A stretch of 64,000 bases of DNA, taken from Perlucidibaca sp. GTDB taxonomy: Bacteria > Pseudomonadota > Gammaproteobacteria > Pseudomonadales > Moraxellaceae. The stretch is taken from positions 276,986 to 340,985 of the forward strand of contig JAHFSA010000003.1 of NCBI GenBank assembly GCA_023265995.1, written 5' to 3'. Position 1 is the stretch's first letter. Every line of letters begins with the position of its first letter. The notes below the pieces were generated by a model, which saw only the letters and a program-made list of their open reading frames with translations, was not told where the DNA came from and did not search any database. A program made the translations under genes and the position numbers. Positions 1 to 8,193 of this stretch are shown piece after piece.

Positions 1-1
1 T

Positions 2-517
2 GAAGTGCTGCCGCCGCAATGCCCGCCGGTACTGCTGGCGCAGCACATGCCGGAGGATTTCACGGCGCGCTTCGCCAAGCGCATGAACGACTGTTGCGCC
101 ATCCGCGTCAAGGAGGCCGTTCATGGCGAGCGCCTGCAGACCGGCTGGGCCTATATCGCTCCGGGGCATTCGCATTTGCTGGTCAAGCGCCTGTCCGACG
201 GCGGCTACGAGACGCGTCTGTCCGATGCCCCCGAGGTCAATCGCCACCGACCCTCGGTGGATGTGCTCTTCGATTCGGCTGCCAGCGAGGTCGGTCGTCA
301 TGCCGCTGCCGTGCTGCTCACCGGCATGGGCAAGGATGGCGCCGCCGGCCTGCTGCGCATGCTCCAGGCCGGCGCCCATACGCTGACCCAGAGCGCGGCC
401 AGCTGCGTGGTCTACGGCATGCCCAAGGCTGCCGTCGAGCTCGGCGCCTCGGTCGGCGAGGGCACTCCGGCGCAACTGGCGGAGATGGCGCTGACCGCGC
501 TCGCCGCTCCTGACTGA
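2..517 (+). CDS. cheB: CheB, C-terminal part (chemotaxis protein-glutamate methylesterase), cut by the window edge
   Basis: This is the C-terminal half of the CheB methylesterase domain, which removes methyl groups from chemoreceptors in chemotaxis adaptation. The reading frame is open at the left edge, so the receiver domain and the nucleophilic serine lie outside. Visible family marks are the catalytic-histidine region ([16 protein letters not shown]) and the catalytic-aspartate segment (TGMGKDGA), plus [10 protein letters not shown] in the middle. A GTG at base 5 is in frame but is surely internal. The gene sits directly upstream of the fliL operon, whereas in Pseudomonas cheB follows cheA between fliA and motC, so the chemotaxis genes are arranged differently here. 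Confidence 0.93.
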   Translation, partial: EVLPPQCPPVLLAQHMPEDFTARFAKRMNDCCAIRVKEAVHGERLQTGWAYIAPGHSHLLVKRLSDGGYETRLSDAPEVNRHRPSVDVLFDSAASEVGRHAAAVLLTGMGKDGAAGLLRMLQAGAHTLTQSAASCVVYGMPKAAVELGASVGEGTPAQLAEMALTALAAPD

Positions 518-525
518 CGAAGTCC

Positions 526-572
526 TGACGTCGTGGTGCCGGCAGTTCGCCGGCCCGGCGTCACGGAATTTT
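526..572 (+). terminator. hairpin after cheB, probable terminator
   Basis: GCCGGC (538-543) pairs with GCCGGC (549-554) around a 5-base loop. An outer TGACG/CGTCA pairing (526-530 with 559-563) extends it, and AATTTT follows at 567-572. It lies just after the cheB stop and before the fliL promoter. The tail is short, so termination strength is uncertain. Confidence 0.45.
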
Positions 573-656
573 GACGTTGTCGTGGCTGGTGCCGGCGCGC
601 TGACGTAATTTCTCCGGCACGTTTTCGCAATTCATTGTTTTAATTGATAAAAATAA

Positions 657-673
657 TTGGCATGTGAGTTGCT
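657..673 (+). promoter_or_regulatory. sigma-54 promoter of the fliL operon
   Basis: TTGGCATGTGAGTTGCT matches the -24/-12 consensus, with GG at 659-660 and GC at 671-672 separated by exactly 10 bases. The predicted start of transcription is near 684, about 30 bases before the fliL ATG. The promoter excludes an upstream in-frame start at 674. An AT-rich element (ATTGATAAAAA, 643-653) sits just upstream, and the flgB promoter has the same element at the same distance. Activation by FleQ is expected from the family but not shown. Confidence 0.85.
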
Positions 674-715
674 TTGCTGGTGCATGGCCCATACCGGGCC
701 GCTCGGGAAAGCATC

Positions 716-1183
716 ATGTCAAAGAAAGTCGTCATTCTCGCCCTCGTCGGATTGCTGGTGCTGGCAGGCACCATGGTCGGCACCCTGTTCCTGGCCAAGC
801 AGTTCCTGTTCAAGCCCGAAGCCGGCCATCAGGCCGCCGCTGCGCCCGAGGCGCCCAAGGTCAGGGATCCCATCTATCAGAGCGTTGATCCGGCCTTCGT
901 GGTCAACATCCTCGATGGCGAGCGCTATCGCTATCTGCAGGTGCAGATCGACGTCATGAGCCGCGATCCGGCGGCCATTGCCCGCTTCGAGAAGTACCTG
1001 CCGCGCCTCAAGGGCGAGCTCAACATGCTGTTCAGCGCCATCACCAGCGAGCAGGCGCATGCTGCCGACGGTCGCCAGGGCCTGCAGAAGAGCACGCTCG
1101 AGGCCGTCAACCGTGTTCTCGTGGAGGAGTCGGGCGCTGGCGGCATTGAGGCGGTCTACTTCACCAAGTTCGTGGTTCAGTGA
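716..1183 (+). CDS. fliL: FliL, flagellar basal body-associated protein
   Basis: FliL is a single-pass inner-membrane protein that surrounds the stator and supports motor torque. The 155-residue protein has a short basic N-terminus, one transmembrane helix at about residues 5-27 and a periplasmic domain ending in YFTKFVVQ, close to the usual family ending. The ATG at 716 was chosen because it places the helix at the N-terminus and lies downstream of the sigma-54 promoter; a longer frame from 674 would begin inside the promoter region. It is the first gene of the long fliL-motD operon, and fliM follows after 10 bases. Confidence 0.93.
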   Translation: MSKKVVILALVGLLVLAGTMVGTLFLAKQFLFKPEAGHQAAAAPEAPKVRDPIYQSVDPAFVVNILDGERYRYLQVQIDVMSRDPAAIARFEKYLPRLKGELNMLFSAITSEQAHAADGRQGLQKSTLEAVNRVLVEESGAGGIEAVYFTKFVVQ

Positions 1184-1193
1184 GGAGCCGGCC

Positions 1194-2171
1194 ATGAACG
1201 ACATTCTCGAACCGGCCGAACTCGACGCTCTCATGGGTGGCATCAAGGACGACGCTGCCGGCGGCAATGACGCCGGCGCCACCTCCGGCAATGACCGCTA
1301 CGACTTCGCCACCCAGGACTATGCCGTGCAGCGTCTGATGCCGGCGCTGTCGCTGGTGCAGACGCAGTTCTCGGAAGCGCTCAAGCAGCGCCTGCGTCAG
1401 CTCATTCCGGATCTCGAAAGCGTGCGCGCCGAGCGTGTCGCGGTCATGAAGTTCGGCGAGCTGCAGCGCATGCTGACGCCGCCCTGCGACATCAACATGA
1501 TTTCGGCGGCACCGCTGGCGGCACCGCTTTACCTGATGTTCGAGGCCGATCTGGTGTTCGCCCTGGTCGATCATTTCTTCGGTGGTCAGGGTGGCAGCGG
1601 CAGCAAGCGCCTGCAGGCCGAGTTCTCGCCGTCGGAAAACCGTTTCATGCAGCAACTGGCGCGGGCGCTGCTGCCGGATCTGGCGCAGAGCTGGCACAGC
1701 GTGGTCGAGATCAGCCCGCAGCTGGTCGAGCGCCACAACGACCTGCGCTTTGTCGACGGCCTGCAGCAGCGAGACACGGTGCTGGCCACGCGTTTCGTCA
1801 TCACGCTGCCGGGTCTGGAGTCGGCGATCTGGCTGCTGGTGCCCTGGGCCGCCATCGACCCGTTCCGCGAGCAGCTCGGCGGCCATGGCCGCGCCAGCCG
1901 CCAGGATCACGACGACCAGTGGCGCCACCGCCTGCTGCAGGGCGTCGAGGCCGCCAATCTGGAAGTGGTGGCGCGTCTGAGCCAGACCGCCATGCCGCTG
2001 TCGCGGGTGTCGCGCCTGCGTGTCGGTGATGTCATTCCCATTGATTCGCCGCAGGGCGTGACCGTGCTGGTCGAGTCCATGGCGCTGCTGGCCGGCACCT
2101 TCGGCAGCCACCAGGGCCAGCTGGCCGTGAAGGTCGGCAACTGCATCAACCCCTTGTCCACGCACCTCTGA
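1194..2171 (+). CDS. fliM: FliM, flagellar motor switch protein
   Basis: FliM is the middle-ring C-ring protein that binds phosphorylated CheY and sets rotation direction. The 325-residue product starts MNDILEPAELDALMGGI, the N-terminal CheY-binding type peptide, followed by the FliM middle domain and a SpoA-type C-terminal domain (about 255-325) that contacts FliN. The ATG at 1194 is preceded by GAGGAG. The frame is open further upstream inside fliL, but that stretch has no family resemblance. It sits between fliL and fliN as in other gamma-proteobacterial clusters. Confidence 0.96.
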   Translation: MNDILEPAELDALMGGIKDDAAGGNDAGATSGNDRYDFATQDYAVQRLMPALSLVQTQFSEALKQRLRQLIPDLESVRAERVAVMKFGELQRMLTPPCDINMISAAPLAAPLYLMFEADLVFALVDHFFGGQGGSGSKRLQAEFSPSENRFMQQLARALLPDLAQSWHSVVEISPQLVERHNDLRFVDGLQQRDTVLATRFVITLPGLESAIWLLVPWAAIDPFREQLGGHGRASRQDHDDQWRHRLLQGVEAANLEVVARLSQTAMPLSRVSRLRVGDVIPIDSPQGVTVLVESMALLAGTFGSHQGQLAVKVGNCINPLSTHL

Positions 2172-2194
2172 GCCACCAGAAAGAGAGCCGCATC

Positions 2195-2557
2195 ATGTTT
2201 GAAGACAACCAGAACACCACCGCCGATGCCTCGCTGCAGCCGGCAGGCCTCAAGGAACTGCAGGGCCAGGCCGGTCCGGCACCGCGCGAAGCCGCCAACC
2301 TCAACCTCGACATGATTCTCGATGTCAGCGTGACGGTCTCCATCGAGGTCGGCCGTGCGCGCATGAGCATCAACGACCTGCTCAAGCTCAGCCAGGGCGC
2401 CATCATCGAGCTCGACCGCATGGCAGGCGAACCGCTGGATGTGCTGGTCAACGGCACGCTGGTGGCACGCGGCGAGATCGTCGTGGTGCGCGACAAGTTC
2501 GGCATCATGCTGACCGAGGTGGTCAGTCCCGAAGAGCGTCTGCGCAGACTGCGCTGA
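2195..2557 (+). CDS. fliN: FliN, flagellar motor switch protein
   Basis: FliN forms the base of the C-ring and helps dock the FliH-FliI export complex. At 120 residues it has a variable N-terminal arm (1-40) and the conserved SpoA domain: ILDVSVTVSIEVGRARM, then LLKLSQGAIIELD, PLDVLVNG and a VVVRDKFGI segment near the end. The ATG at 2195 follows AGAGAG. It lies 23 bases after fliM and 12 before fliO, in one transcript. Confidence 0.97.
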   Translation: MFEDNQNTTADASLQPAGLKELQGQAGPAPREAANLNLDMILDVSVTVSIEVGRARMSINDLLKLSQGAIIELDRMAGEPLDVLVNGTLVARGEIVVVRDKFGIMLTEVVSPEERLRRLR

Positions 2558-2569
2558 GGGGATGCCGTC

Positions 2570-3031
2570 ATGACCTTTTCCCTTGCCCGCCTGTCCCGCT
2601 GCCTGCTGCCGATGGCCGTCCTGTCCGCCGCTTCCGTGGCGCAGGCGGCTCCGCAGCAGGTGCATGTGGCGCCGCTGTCGCTGGGCAGCGTGTTCTCCGT
2701 GCTCTTCGGCCTCGTCGTGGTGGTCAGCCTGCTGCTCGGCACGGCCTGGCTGCTGCGCCGTTTCCAGGGTCTGCAGCAGGGTGCTCCGAGCATGATCCAG
2801 CCGGTGGCGCAGATGCAGCTCGGTCTCAAGGAGCGCGTGCTGCTGATCCGCATCGATCAGGAAAACGTGCTGATCGGCTGCACGCCGCAGGGCATACGCG
2901 CGCTGCATGCCTGGCAGGGACCGATGCCGCAGGGCCTGACTGCGCCTGCCGCGCAGACGCCGTTTGGCGCTGTCGCCGGTGCTCCCTTCGTCGAGCAGCT
3001 CAAGCGCCTGCTCGCGGAGCGCAAGTCATGA
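2570..3031 (+). CDS. fliO: FliO, flagellar export apparatus assembly protein
   Basis: FliO helps assemble the FliP core of the flagellar type III export gate. The 153-residue protein has a hydrophobic N-terminus that looks like a signal peptide ending VAQA (about residue 26), a transmembrane helix at about 38-61, then a cytoplasmic domain with MQLGLKERVLLIRI, the typical FliO segment. Its last four bases overlap the fliP start (ATGA), implying translational coupling. Confidence 0.9.
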   Translation: MTFSLARLSRCLLPMAVLSAASVAQAAPQQVHVAPLSLGSVFSVLFGLVVVVSLLLGTAWLLRRFQGLQQGAPSMIQPVAQMQLGLKERVLLIRIDQENVLIGCTPQGIRALHAWQGPMPQGLTAPAAQTPFGAVAGAPFVEQLKRLLAERKS

Positions 3032-3792
3032 GCGCGCCGGCCATGAAGCGCTGGTCGCTGCTGGCCGGCCTGGCCATGCTGCTGCTCACGCCGGCAGCGG
3101 CCTGGGCCGAGAGCAAGGGCATGCCGCTGGTCTCGGTCAGCCGCAATGCCGCGGGTGGTCAGGACTACAGCGTGCCGATCCAGATTCTCGGCATCATGAC
3201 CATCATGACGCTGCTGCCGGCCATGCTGCTCGGCATGACCGCCTTCACCCGCATCATCATCGTGCTGGCGCTGCTGCGTCAGGCCCTGGGCACCGGCCAG
3301 ACGCCGTCCAACCAGGTGCTGCTCAGCGCCTCGCTGTTCCTGACCCTGTTCGTCATGAGCCCGGTGCTGCAGCAGGTTCACCAGGACGCCATCGTGCCCT
3401 ACATGAACGACACCCTGGCTTTCGAGCCGGCGCTGCAGAAGGCCGCCACGCCCCTGCGCAAGTTCATGATGGCGCAGACGCGCGAGGACGACATCGCGCT
3501 CTTCGCCGGCATCGCCAAGGCCGGCAGCTTCGAGACCCCGGATGACGTGCCGTTCCCGGTGCTGGCCGCGTCCTTCCTGACCAGCGAACTGAAGACCGCG
3601 TTCCAGATCGGCTTCCTGCTCTTCATTCCCTTCATCGTGATCGACCTGGTGGTGGCCAGCGTGCTCATGGCCATGGGCATGATGATGCTGTCGCCGATGA
3701 TGGTGTCGCTGCCTTTCAAGATCATGCTCTTCGTGCTCATCGACGGCTGGGCCCTGCTCATGGGTTCGCTGGCCGGCAGCTTTCAGACCTGA
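3028..3792 (+). CDS. fliP: FliP, flagellar export gate protein
   Basis: FliP forms, with FliQ and FliR, the channel of the flagellar type III export gate. The 254-residue protein begins with a cleavable signal peptide (hydrophobic run ending in AWA near residue 27), known for this family, then the conserved IQILGIMTIMTLLPAML region, FTRIIIVLALLRQALGTGQ, and a C-terminal pair of helices containing GMMMLSPMMVSLPFK. The start overlaps the fliO stop by 4 bases. Confidence 0.97.
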   Translation: MSAPAMKRWSLLAGLAMLLLTPAAAWAESKGMPLVSVSRNAAGGQDYSVPIQILGIMTIMTLLPAMLLGMTAFTRIIIVLALLRQALGTGQTPSNQVLLSASLFLTLFVMSPVLQQVHQDAIVPYMNDTLAFEPALQKAATPLRKFMMAQTREDDIALFAGIAKAGSFETPDDVPFPVLAASFLTSELKTAFQIGFLLFIPFIVIDLVVASVLMAMGMMMLSPMMVSLPFKIMLFVLIDGWALLMGSLAGSFQT

Positions 3793-3800
3793 GGTGCGAC

Positions 3801-4070
3801 ATGACGCCTGACATGGTGATCGAAATCGGCCGCCAGGCCCTCATCGTGACCGCACTGATCTCGGCGCCGCTGCTGATCTCTGCGCTCATCGCCGGTCTTC
3901 TCATCGGCCTGTTCCAGGCCGCCACGCAGATCCAGGACATGACGCTGAGCTTCATTCCCAAGCTCATCGTGTTGATCATCGCCCTCGGCCTGACCGGGCA
4001 CTGGATGCTGCGTCTGCTCATCGACTACACGCGCAACCTGTTCGGGATGATCCCGGGCATGGGCAGCTGA
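3801..4070 (+). CDS. fliQ: FliQ, flagellar export gate protein
   Basis: FliQ is a small two-helix subunit of the export gate. The 89-residue product has helices at about 15-40 and 50-75 and the conserved GLFQAATQIQDMTLSFIPK segment between them. Length and order (fliP-fliQ-fliR) are standard. The start follows GAGGTGCGAC. Confidence 0.97.
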   Translation: MTPDMVIEIGRQALIVTALISAPLLISALIAGLLIGLFQAATQIQDMTLSFIPKLIVLIIALGLTGHWMLRLLIDYTRNLFGMIPGMGS

Positions 4071-4071
4071 A

Positions 4072-4878
4072 ATGACGGGGCAGGGCATGGTCTTCTCGGA
4101 TGTGCAGATCGCGACCTGGCTGAGCGCCTGGTGGCTGCCGTTCGCGCGCATCGCCGCCGCCATGATGGCGGCGCCGCTGTTCGGCCATCGCCTGATTCCG
4201 CCGCAGGTGCGCCTGGCCGTGGCGCTGTCGCTGTCGACCCTGCTGGTGCCCTGGCAGCCGGCGCTGCCCGACTTCAATCCGCTCAGCCTGCAGGGCGTGC
4301 TGATGACCGCCAACGAGCTCGTGCTCGGCGTCTGTCTCGGCTTCCTGCTGCAGCTGGTGTTCGAGGCCGTGCTCTTCGCCGGCCAGTTCGTCGCCACCGG
4401 CATGGGCCTCGGTTTCGCCACCCTGGTCGATCAGCAGCAGGGCATTTCCGTGGCCGTGGTCGGCCAGTTCCTCATGCTCATGACCATGCTGCTGTTCCTG
4501 GCCATGAACGGACATCTCGCCTTCATCCGCTTCATCGCCGACAGCTTCCAGGCCTGGCCGGCCGGCACCGCCACGATCAGCCCGGACAGCATGCAGCTGG
4601 TGCTCAAGGCCATAGGCAGCATGCTTCGCGGCGCCCTCGGCATCGCCTTGCCGGCGGTGATCGCGCTGCTGGTGGTGCAGATCGCCATGGGTGTGGTCAG
4701 CCGCGCCTCGCCGACGCTGAACCTGTTCGCGGTCGGCTTTCCGGTCACGCTCATGCTCGGTCTGATCGTGATGGAGCGCACCTTGCCGGCCCTGCGTCCG
4801 CAGGTCGAGCGCATGTTCGGTGACGCTTTCGAAACCATGAGCCAGCTACTGGAGACGGGCAGACATGTCAGCCAGTGA
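4072..4878 (+). CDS. fliR: FliR, flagellar export gate protein
   Basis: FliR is the third component of the FliPQR export channel, with a single copy per gate. The 268-residue protein has about six transmembrane helices and the family segments PFARIAAAMMAAPLFG near the start and GFPVTLMLGLIV near the C-terminus. The ATG at 4072 gives the full frame; an in-frame ATG at 4087 with a purine-rich stretch before it is an equally plausible start. The 3' end overlaps flhB by 14 bases. Confidence 0.96.
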   Translation: MTGQGMVFSDVQIATWLSAWWLPFARIAAAMMAAPLFGHRLIPPQVRLAVALSLSTLLVPWQPALPDFNPLSLQGVLMTANELVLGVCLGFLLQLVFEAVLFAGQFVATGMGLGFATLVDQQQGISVAVVGQFLMLMTMLLFLAMNGHLAFIRFIADSFQAWPAGTATISPDSMQLVLKAIGSMLRGALGIALPAVIALLVVQIAMGVVSRASPTLNLFAVGFPVTLMLGLIVMERTLPALRPQVERMFGDAFETMSQLLETGRHVSQ

Positions 4879-6037
4879 AGACGGCCAGGAACGGACCGAA
4901 CAACCCAGCGCGAAAAAGCTTGAGGATGCCCGTCGCCAGGGCCAGGTGCCGCGCTCGCGCGAACTCTCGACGACGCTGGTGACGCTGGCTGCGGCGACCG
5001 TGCTCTACGCCCTCGGCGAACAGTTCGCCCACGGCTTCATGAACCTGATGCGCTACGGCCTGTCGCCGGACTATCTCAACACCCGTGATCCCGAGCGTCT
5101 GCCGGGCATGTTCCATCATTTCCTGGTCGAAGGCCTGATGCTGACCTGGCCGCTGCTGGCGGTGACCTTCGTGGCCGCGCTGGTGGCGGCGGTGATGCTG
5201 GGCGGTCTGACCTTCTCGCTCTCCTTCAAGCTGGAAAAGCTCAACCCGCTGGCCGGCATAGGGCGCATGTTCTCGCTGCAGAGCGGCGTCGAGCTGCTGA
5301 AGTCGGTGCTCAAGGTGCTCTTCATCGGCGGTGTCGCCTGGGTGCTGCTGCGCGGCCTCACCGACGACATCCTCGGTCTCGCCCTGCAATCGCCGGAGGC
5401 GGCGCTGGCCAGCAGCGGCAGCATGATGTCGTGGTTCTTCGTGGTGGTCAGCCTGCCGCTGGTGCTGATCGCGCTCATCGACGTGCCCTGGCAGCTCTGG
5501 AGCCATCACAAGCAGCTGCGCATGACGCGTCAGGAAGTCATGGACGAGCACAAGGAATCCGAGGGCCGGCCCGAGGTCAAGGGTCGCATCCGTGAAATGC
5601 AGCAGGCGGCTTCGCGTCGCCGCATGATGGAAAAGGTGCCCAAGGCCGACGTCATCATCACCAACCCGACGCATTACGCCGTGGCGCTGCGCTACGACGA
5701 GGCCCGCGGCGGCGCGCCGGTGGTGGTGGCCAAGGGCATAGACGAGGTGGCGGCACGCATCCGCGCCATTGCCGGCGAGCACGATGTGCCGCTGGTGGCT
5801 TCGCCGAGACTGGCGCGCGCGGTCTACGCCAGCTGCGACCTCGACGCCGAAATTCCTTCCGGCCTCTACCTCGCGGTCGCCCAGATCCTCACCTATGTCT
5901 ATCAGCTCAAGCAGTGGCAGGCCATGGGCGGCGACATTCCGGCGGTGCCGGAGCCGGTGGTGGACGAACAGTATCTCAAGGGTCACGGCATGACGCCTGA
6001 CTCCGACATGAACCCGCATCAGGATCAGCCAAGATGA
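4865..6037 (+). CDS. flhB: FlhB, export substrate-specificity switch protein
   Basis: FlhB controls the change from rod/hook to filament export after self-cleavage. The 390-residue protein has a basic N-terminus (RTEQPSAKKLEDARRQGQVPRS), four transmembrane helices over about 30-215 and a cytoplasmic domain. The autocleavage motif NPTH is intact at residues 267-270 (ITNPTHYAVALRYD). The gene overlaps fliR by 14 bases and flhA by 4 (ATGA). A separate gene at 13435-13797 encodes a free copy of the post-cleavage domain. Confidence 0.97.
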   Translation: MSASEDGQERTEQPSAKKLEDARRQGQVPRSRELSTTLVTLAAATVLYALGEQFAHGFMNLMRYGLSPDYLNTRDPERLPGMFHHFLVEGLMLTWPLLAVTFVAALVAAVMLGGLTFSLSFKLEKLNPLAGIGRMFSLQSGVELLKSVLKVLFIGGVAWVLLRGLTDDILGLALQSPEAALASSGSMMSWFFVVVSLPLVLIALIDVPWQLWSHHKQLRMTRQEVMDEHKESEGRPEVKGRIREMQQAASRRRMMEKVPKADVIITNPTHYAVALRYDEARGGAPVVVAKGIDEVAARIRAIAGEHDVPLVASPRLARAVYASCDLDAEIPSGLYLAVAQILTYVYQLKQWQAMGGDIPAVPEPVVDEQYLKGHGMTPDSDMNPHQDQPR

Positions 6038-8154
6038 CACAAGCCCATTCTGCCAACAGCGTGCAGGGCACGCTGCAAGACCTCGGCCGCAACGGTCTCG
6101 GCATTCTGCTGCTGATCATGGCGCTGCTCGGCATGCTGGTGCTGCCGCTGCCGACCTTCCTGCTCGACCTGTTCTTCACCTTCAACATCGCGCTTTCGCT
6201 GATCATCCTGTTCGCGGTGATCTATGTGCAGCGACCCATGGATTTCAGCGCTTTCCCGTCGGTGCTGCTGCTGGCCACGCTGCTGCGCCTGGCGCTCAAC
6301 GTCGCCTCGACCCGCGTCGTGCTGCTTGAAGGTCATCAGGGCCCGGGCGCAGCCGGCAAGGTCATCGAGTCCTTCGGGCATTTCATCATCGGCGGCAACT
6401 TCGCCGTCGGCATCGTGGTCTTCGTGATTCTCGTCATCATCAACTTCATGGTGGTGACCAAGGGCGCCGGACGTGTTTCGGAAGTGACCGCGCGTTTCAC
6501 CCTCGACGCCATGCCGGGCAAGCAGATGGCCATCGACGCCGACCTCAATGCCGGCCTGCTGACCCAGGACGAGGCGCGCAAGCGCCGCGAGGAAGTGCGC
6601 ATCGAGTCCGATTTCTACGGTGCCATGGATGGTGCCAGCAAGTTCGTCAAGGGCGATGCCATCGCCGGCATCCTGATCCTGTTCATCAACCTCATCGGCG
6701 GCCTCATCATCGGCATGATGCAGCACGATCTGTCGGCGGGGCAGGCGGCCGAGTACTACGTGCTGCTCAGCATCGGCGACGGCCTGGTGGCGCAGATCCC
6801 GGCACTGCTGCTGTCGATCGCGGTGGCCGTCATCGTCACCCGCATCTCGCGCTCGCAGAGCATGAGCGACCAGGTCATCGGGCAGGTGTTCAGCAATCCG
6901 CGCGTGCTCTATCTCTCTGGCGTCATCATGCTCATCATCGGGCTCATCCCGAACATGCCGCACATCGTCTTCCTGCTACTGTCGGCGGCGTGCATCGGCG
7001 GTGGCTGGATGATCCAGCAGCGCGCGCTGCTGCCGGAGGTGGTGCCGGCCGGCGAGCCGCTGCCGGGCGATCCCGCCGCCGCCTCGCGTGCGCCTGCGGA
7101 TATCCAGTGGGATGACGTGGCGCATCAGGATGTCATCGGCCTCGAAGTCGGCTACCGCCTGATTCCGCTGGTCGACCGCAGCCAGGGTGGCGAGCTGGTC
7201 GGCCGCATCACCGGCGTGCGCAAGAAGCTGTCCAAGGATCTCGGTTTCCTGGTCCAGGCCGTGCACATCCGCGACAACCTCGACATGGCGCCGACCGGCT
7301 ACCGCCTGCTGGTGCTCGGCGATGTCGTCGCCCAGGGCGAGATCCAGCCCGGCCTGGAGCTGGCCATCAATCCCGGCCAGGTGCACGGCAGCCTGCGCGG
7401 CATGCCGACCCGCGATCCCGCCTTCGGCATGGAGGCGCTGTGGATAGAGCCGTCGCTGCGCGATCAGGCCCAGTCCCTGGGTTACACCGTGGTCGATACC
7501 GGCACCGTCATCGCCACCCATCTCAGCCAGGTCATACGCCAGCATGCGCACGAACTGCTCGGCCACGAGGAAGTCCAGCAGTTGCTCGACCGTCTCGCCC
7601 AGAGCGATCCCAAGCTGGTCGACAGCCTGGTGCCCAAGCAGCTGCCGCTGAGTGTGGTGGTGCGCGTGCTGCAGAACCTGCTGCGCGAGGGCGTGTCGAT
7701 ACGCAGCATTCGTCTGATCGCCGAATCTTTGGCGGAGCAGGCGCCGAGAAGCAAGAATCCTGACGAATTGCTGGAGGGTGTGCGCGTCGCACTCGGCCGA
7801 ATGATTATCCAGGAAATCAATGGCTTGGAAGAAGAATTGCCGGTCATGGTTTTGGATTCAGAGTTGGAACAGATCTTGCTGAACAGCATTCGTGGGGGAG
7901 CTGGCTCGGTTGGCCTCGAACCCGGATTGGCGGAACGGCTGCAGCAGGGACTGGCGGATTACGCCCGTCGCCAGGAGGGCTCAGGAGAGCCTGCGGTGCT
8001 GCTGGTTTCACCCGCAATCCGGTCGTGGCTGTCGCGTTTCATCCGTCGCAGCATCCCCGCGCTGAACGTGCTTTCGTACAACGAAGTACCGGACAGCAAG
8101 CAGGTTCGCCTGGTGACCAGCCTCGGTCCCCAGGGCCGCCTGAGCCAGAATTGA
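6034..8154 (+). CDS. flhA: FlhA, flagellar export gate protein
   Basis: FlhA forms the nonameric ring of the export gate and couples proton motive force to export. The 706-residue protein has the eight-helix membrane domain (to about 330) with the FHIPEP-type cytoplasmic loop (RVSEVTARFTLDAMPGKQM) and a cytoplasmic domain that docks chaperones. Length is normal. The start overlaps flhB by 4 bases. The last ~430 bases use TTG, GAA and AAT codons far more than the rest of the gene, suggesting a recombined 3' segment. Confidence 0.97.
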   Translation: MTQAHSANSVQGTLQDLGRNGLGILLLIMALLGMLVLPLPTFLLDLFFTFNIALSLIILFAVIYVQRPMDFSAFPSVLLLATLLRLALNVASTRVVLLEGHQGPGAAGKVIESFGHFIIGGNFAVGIVVFVILVIINFMVVTKGAGRVSEVTARFTLDAMPGKQMAIDADLNAGLLTQDEARKRREEVRIESDFYGAMDGASKFVKGDAIAGILILFINLIGGLIIGMMQHDLSAGQAAEYYVLLSIGDGLVAQIPALLLSIAVAVIVTRISRSQSMSDQVIGQVFSNPRVLYLSGVIMLIIGLIPNMPHIVFLLLSAACIGGGWMIQQRALLPEVVPAGEPLPGDPAAASRAPADIQWDDVAHQDVIGLEVGYRLIPLVDRSQGGELVGRITGVRKKLSKDLGFLVQAVHIRDNLDMAPTGYRLLVLGDVVAQGEIQPGLELAINPGQVHGSLRGMPTRDPAFGMEALWIEPSLRDQAQSLGYTVVDTGTVIATHLSQVIRQHAHELLGHEEVQQLLDRLAQSDPKLVDSLVPKQLPLSVVVRVLQNLLREGVSIRSIRLIAESLAEQAPRSKNPDELLEGVRVALGRMIIQEINGLEEELPVMVLDSELEQILLNSIRGGAGSVGLEPGLAERLQQGLADYARRQEGSGEPAVLLVSPAIRSWLSRFIRRSIPALNVLSYNEVPDSKQVRLVTSLGPQGRLSQN

Positions 8155-8193
8155 TGCGCTTTGCCGGCCAGCCGGCATGAGGAGTCCAGGAAC

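Noticed and set aside
643..653. IHF-binding site in the AT-rich element before the sigma-54 promoters
   Set aside because: The element lacks the full WATCAANNNNTTR pattern on either strand, so IHF is only a possibility to test.
674..715. Longer N-terminus for fliL
   Set aside because: The start at 674 lies at the -12 element of the sigma-54 promoter, upstream of the transcript start.
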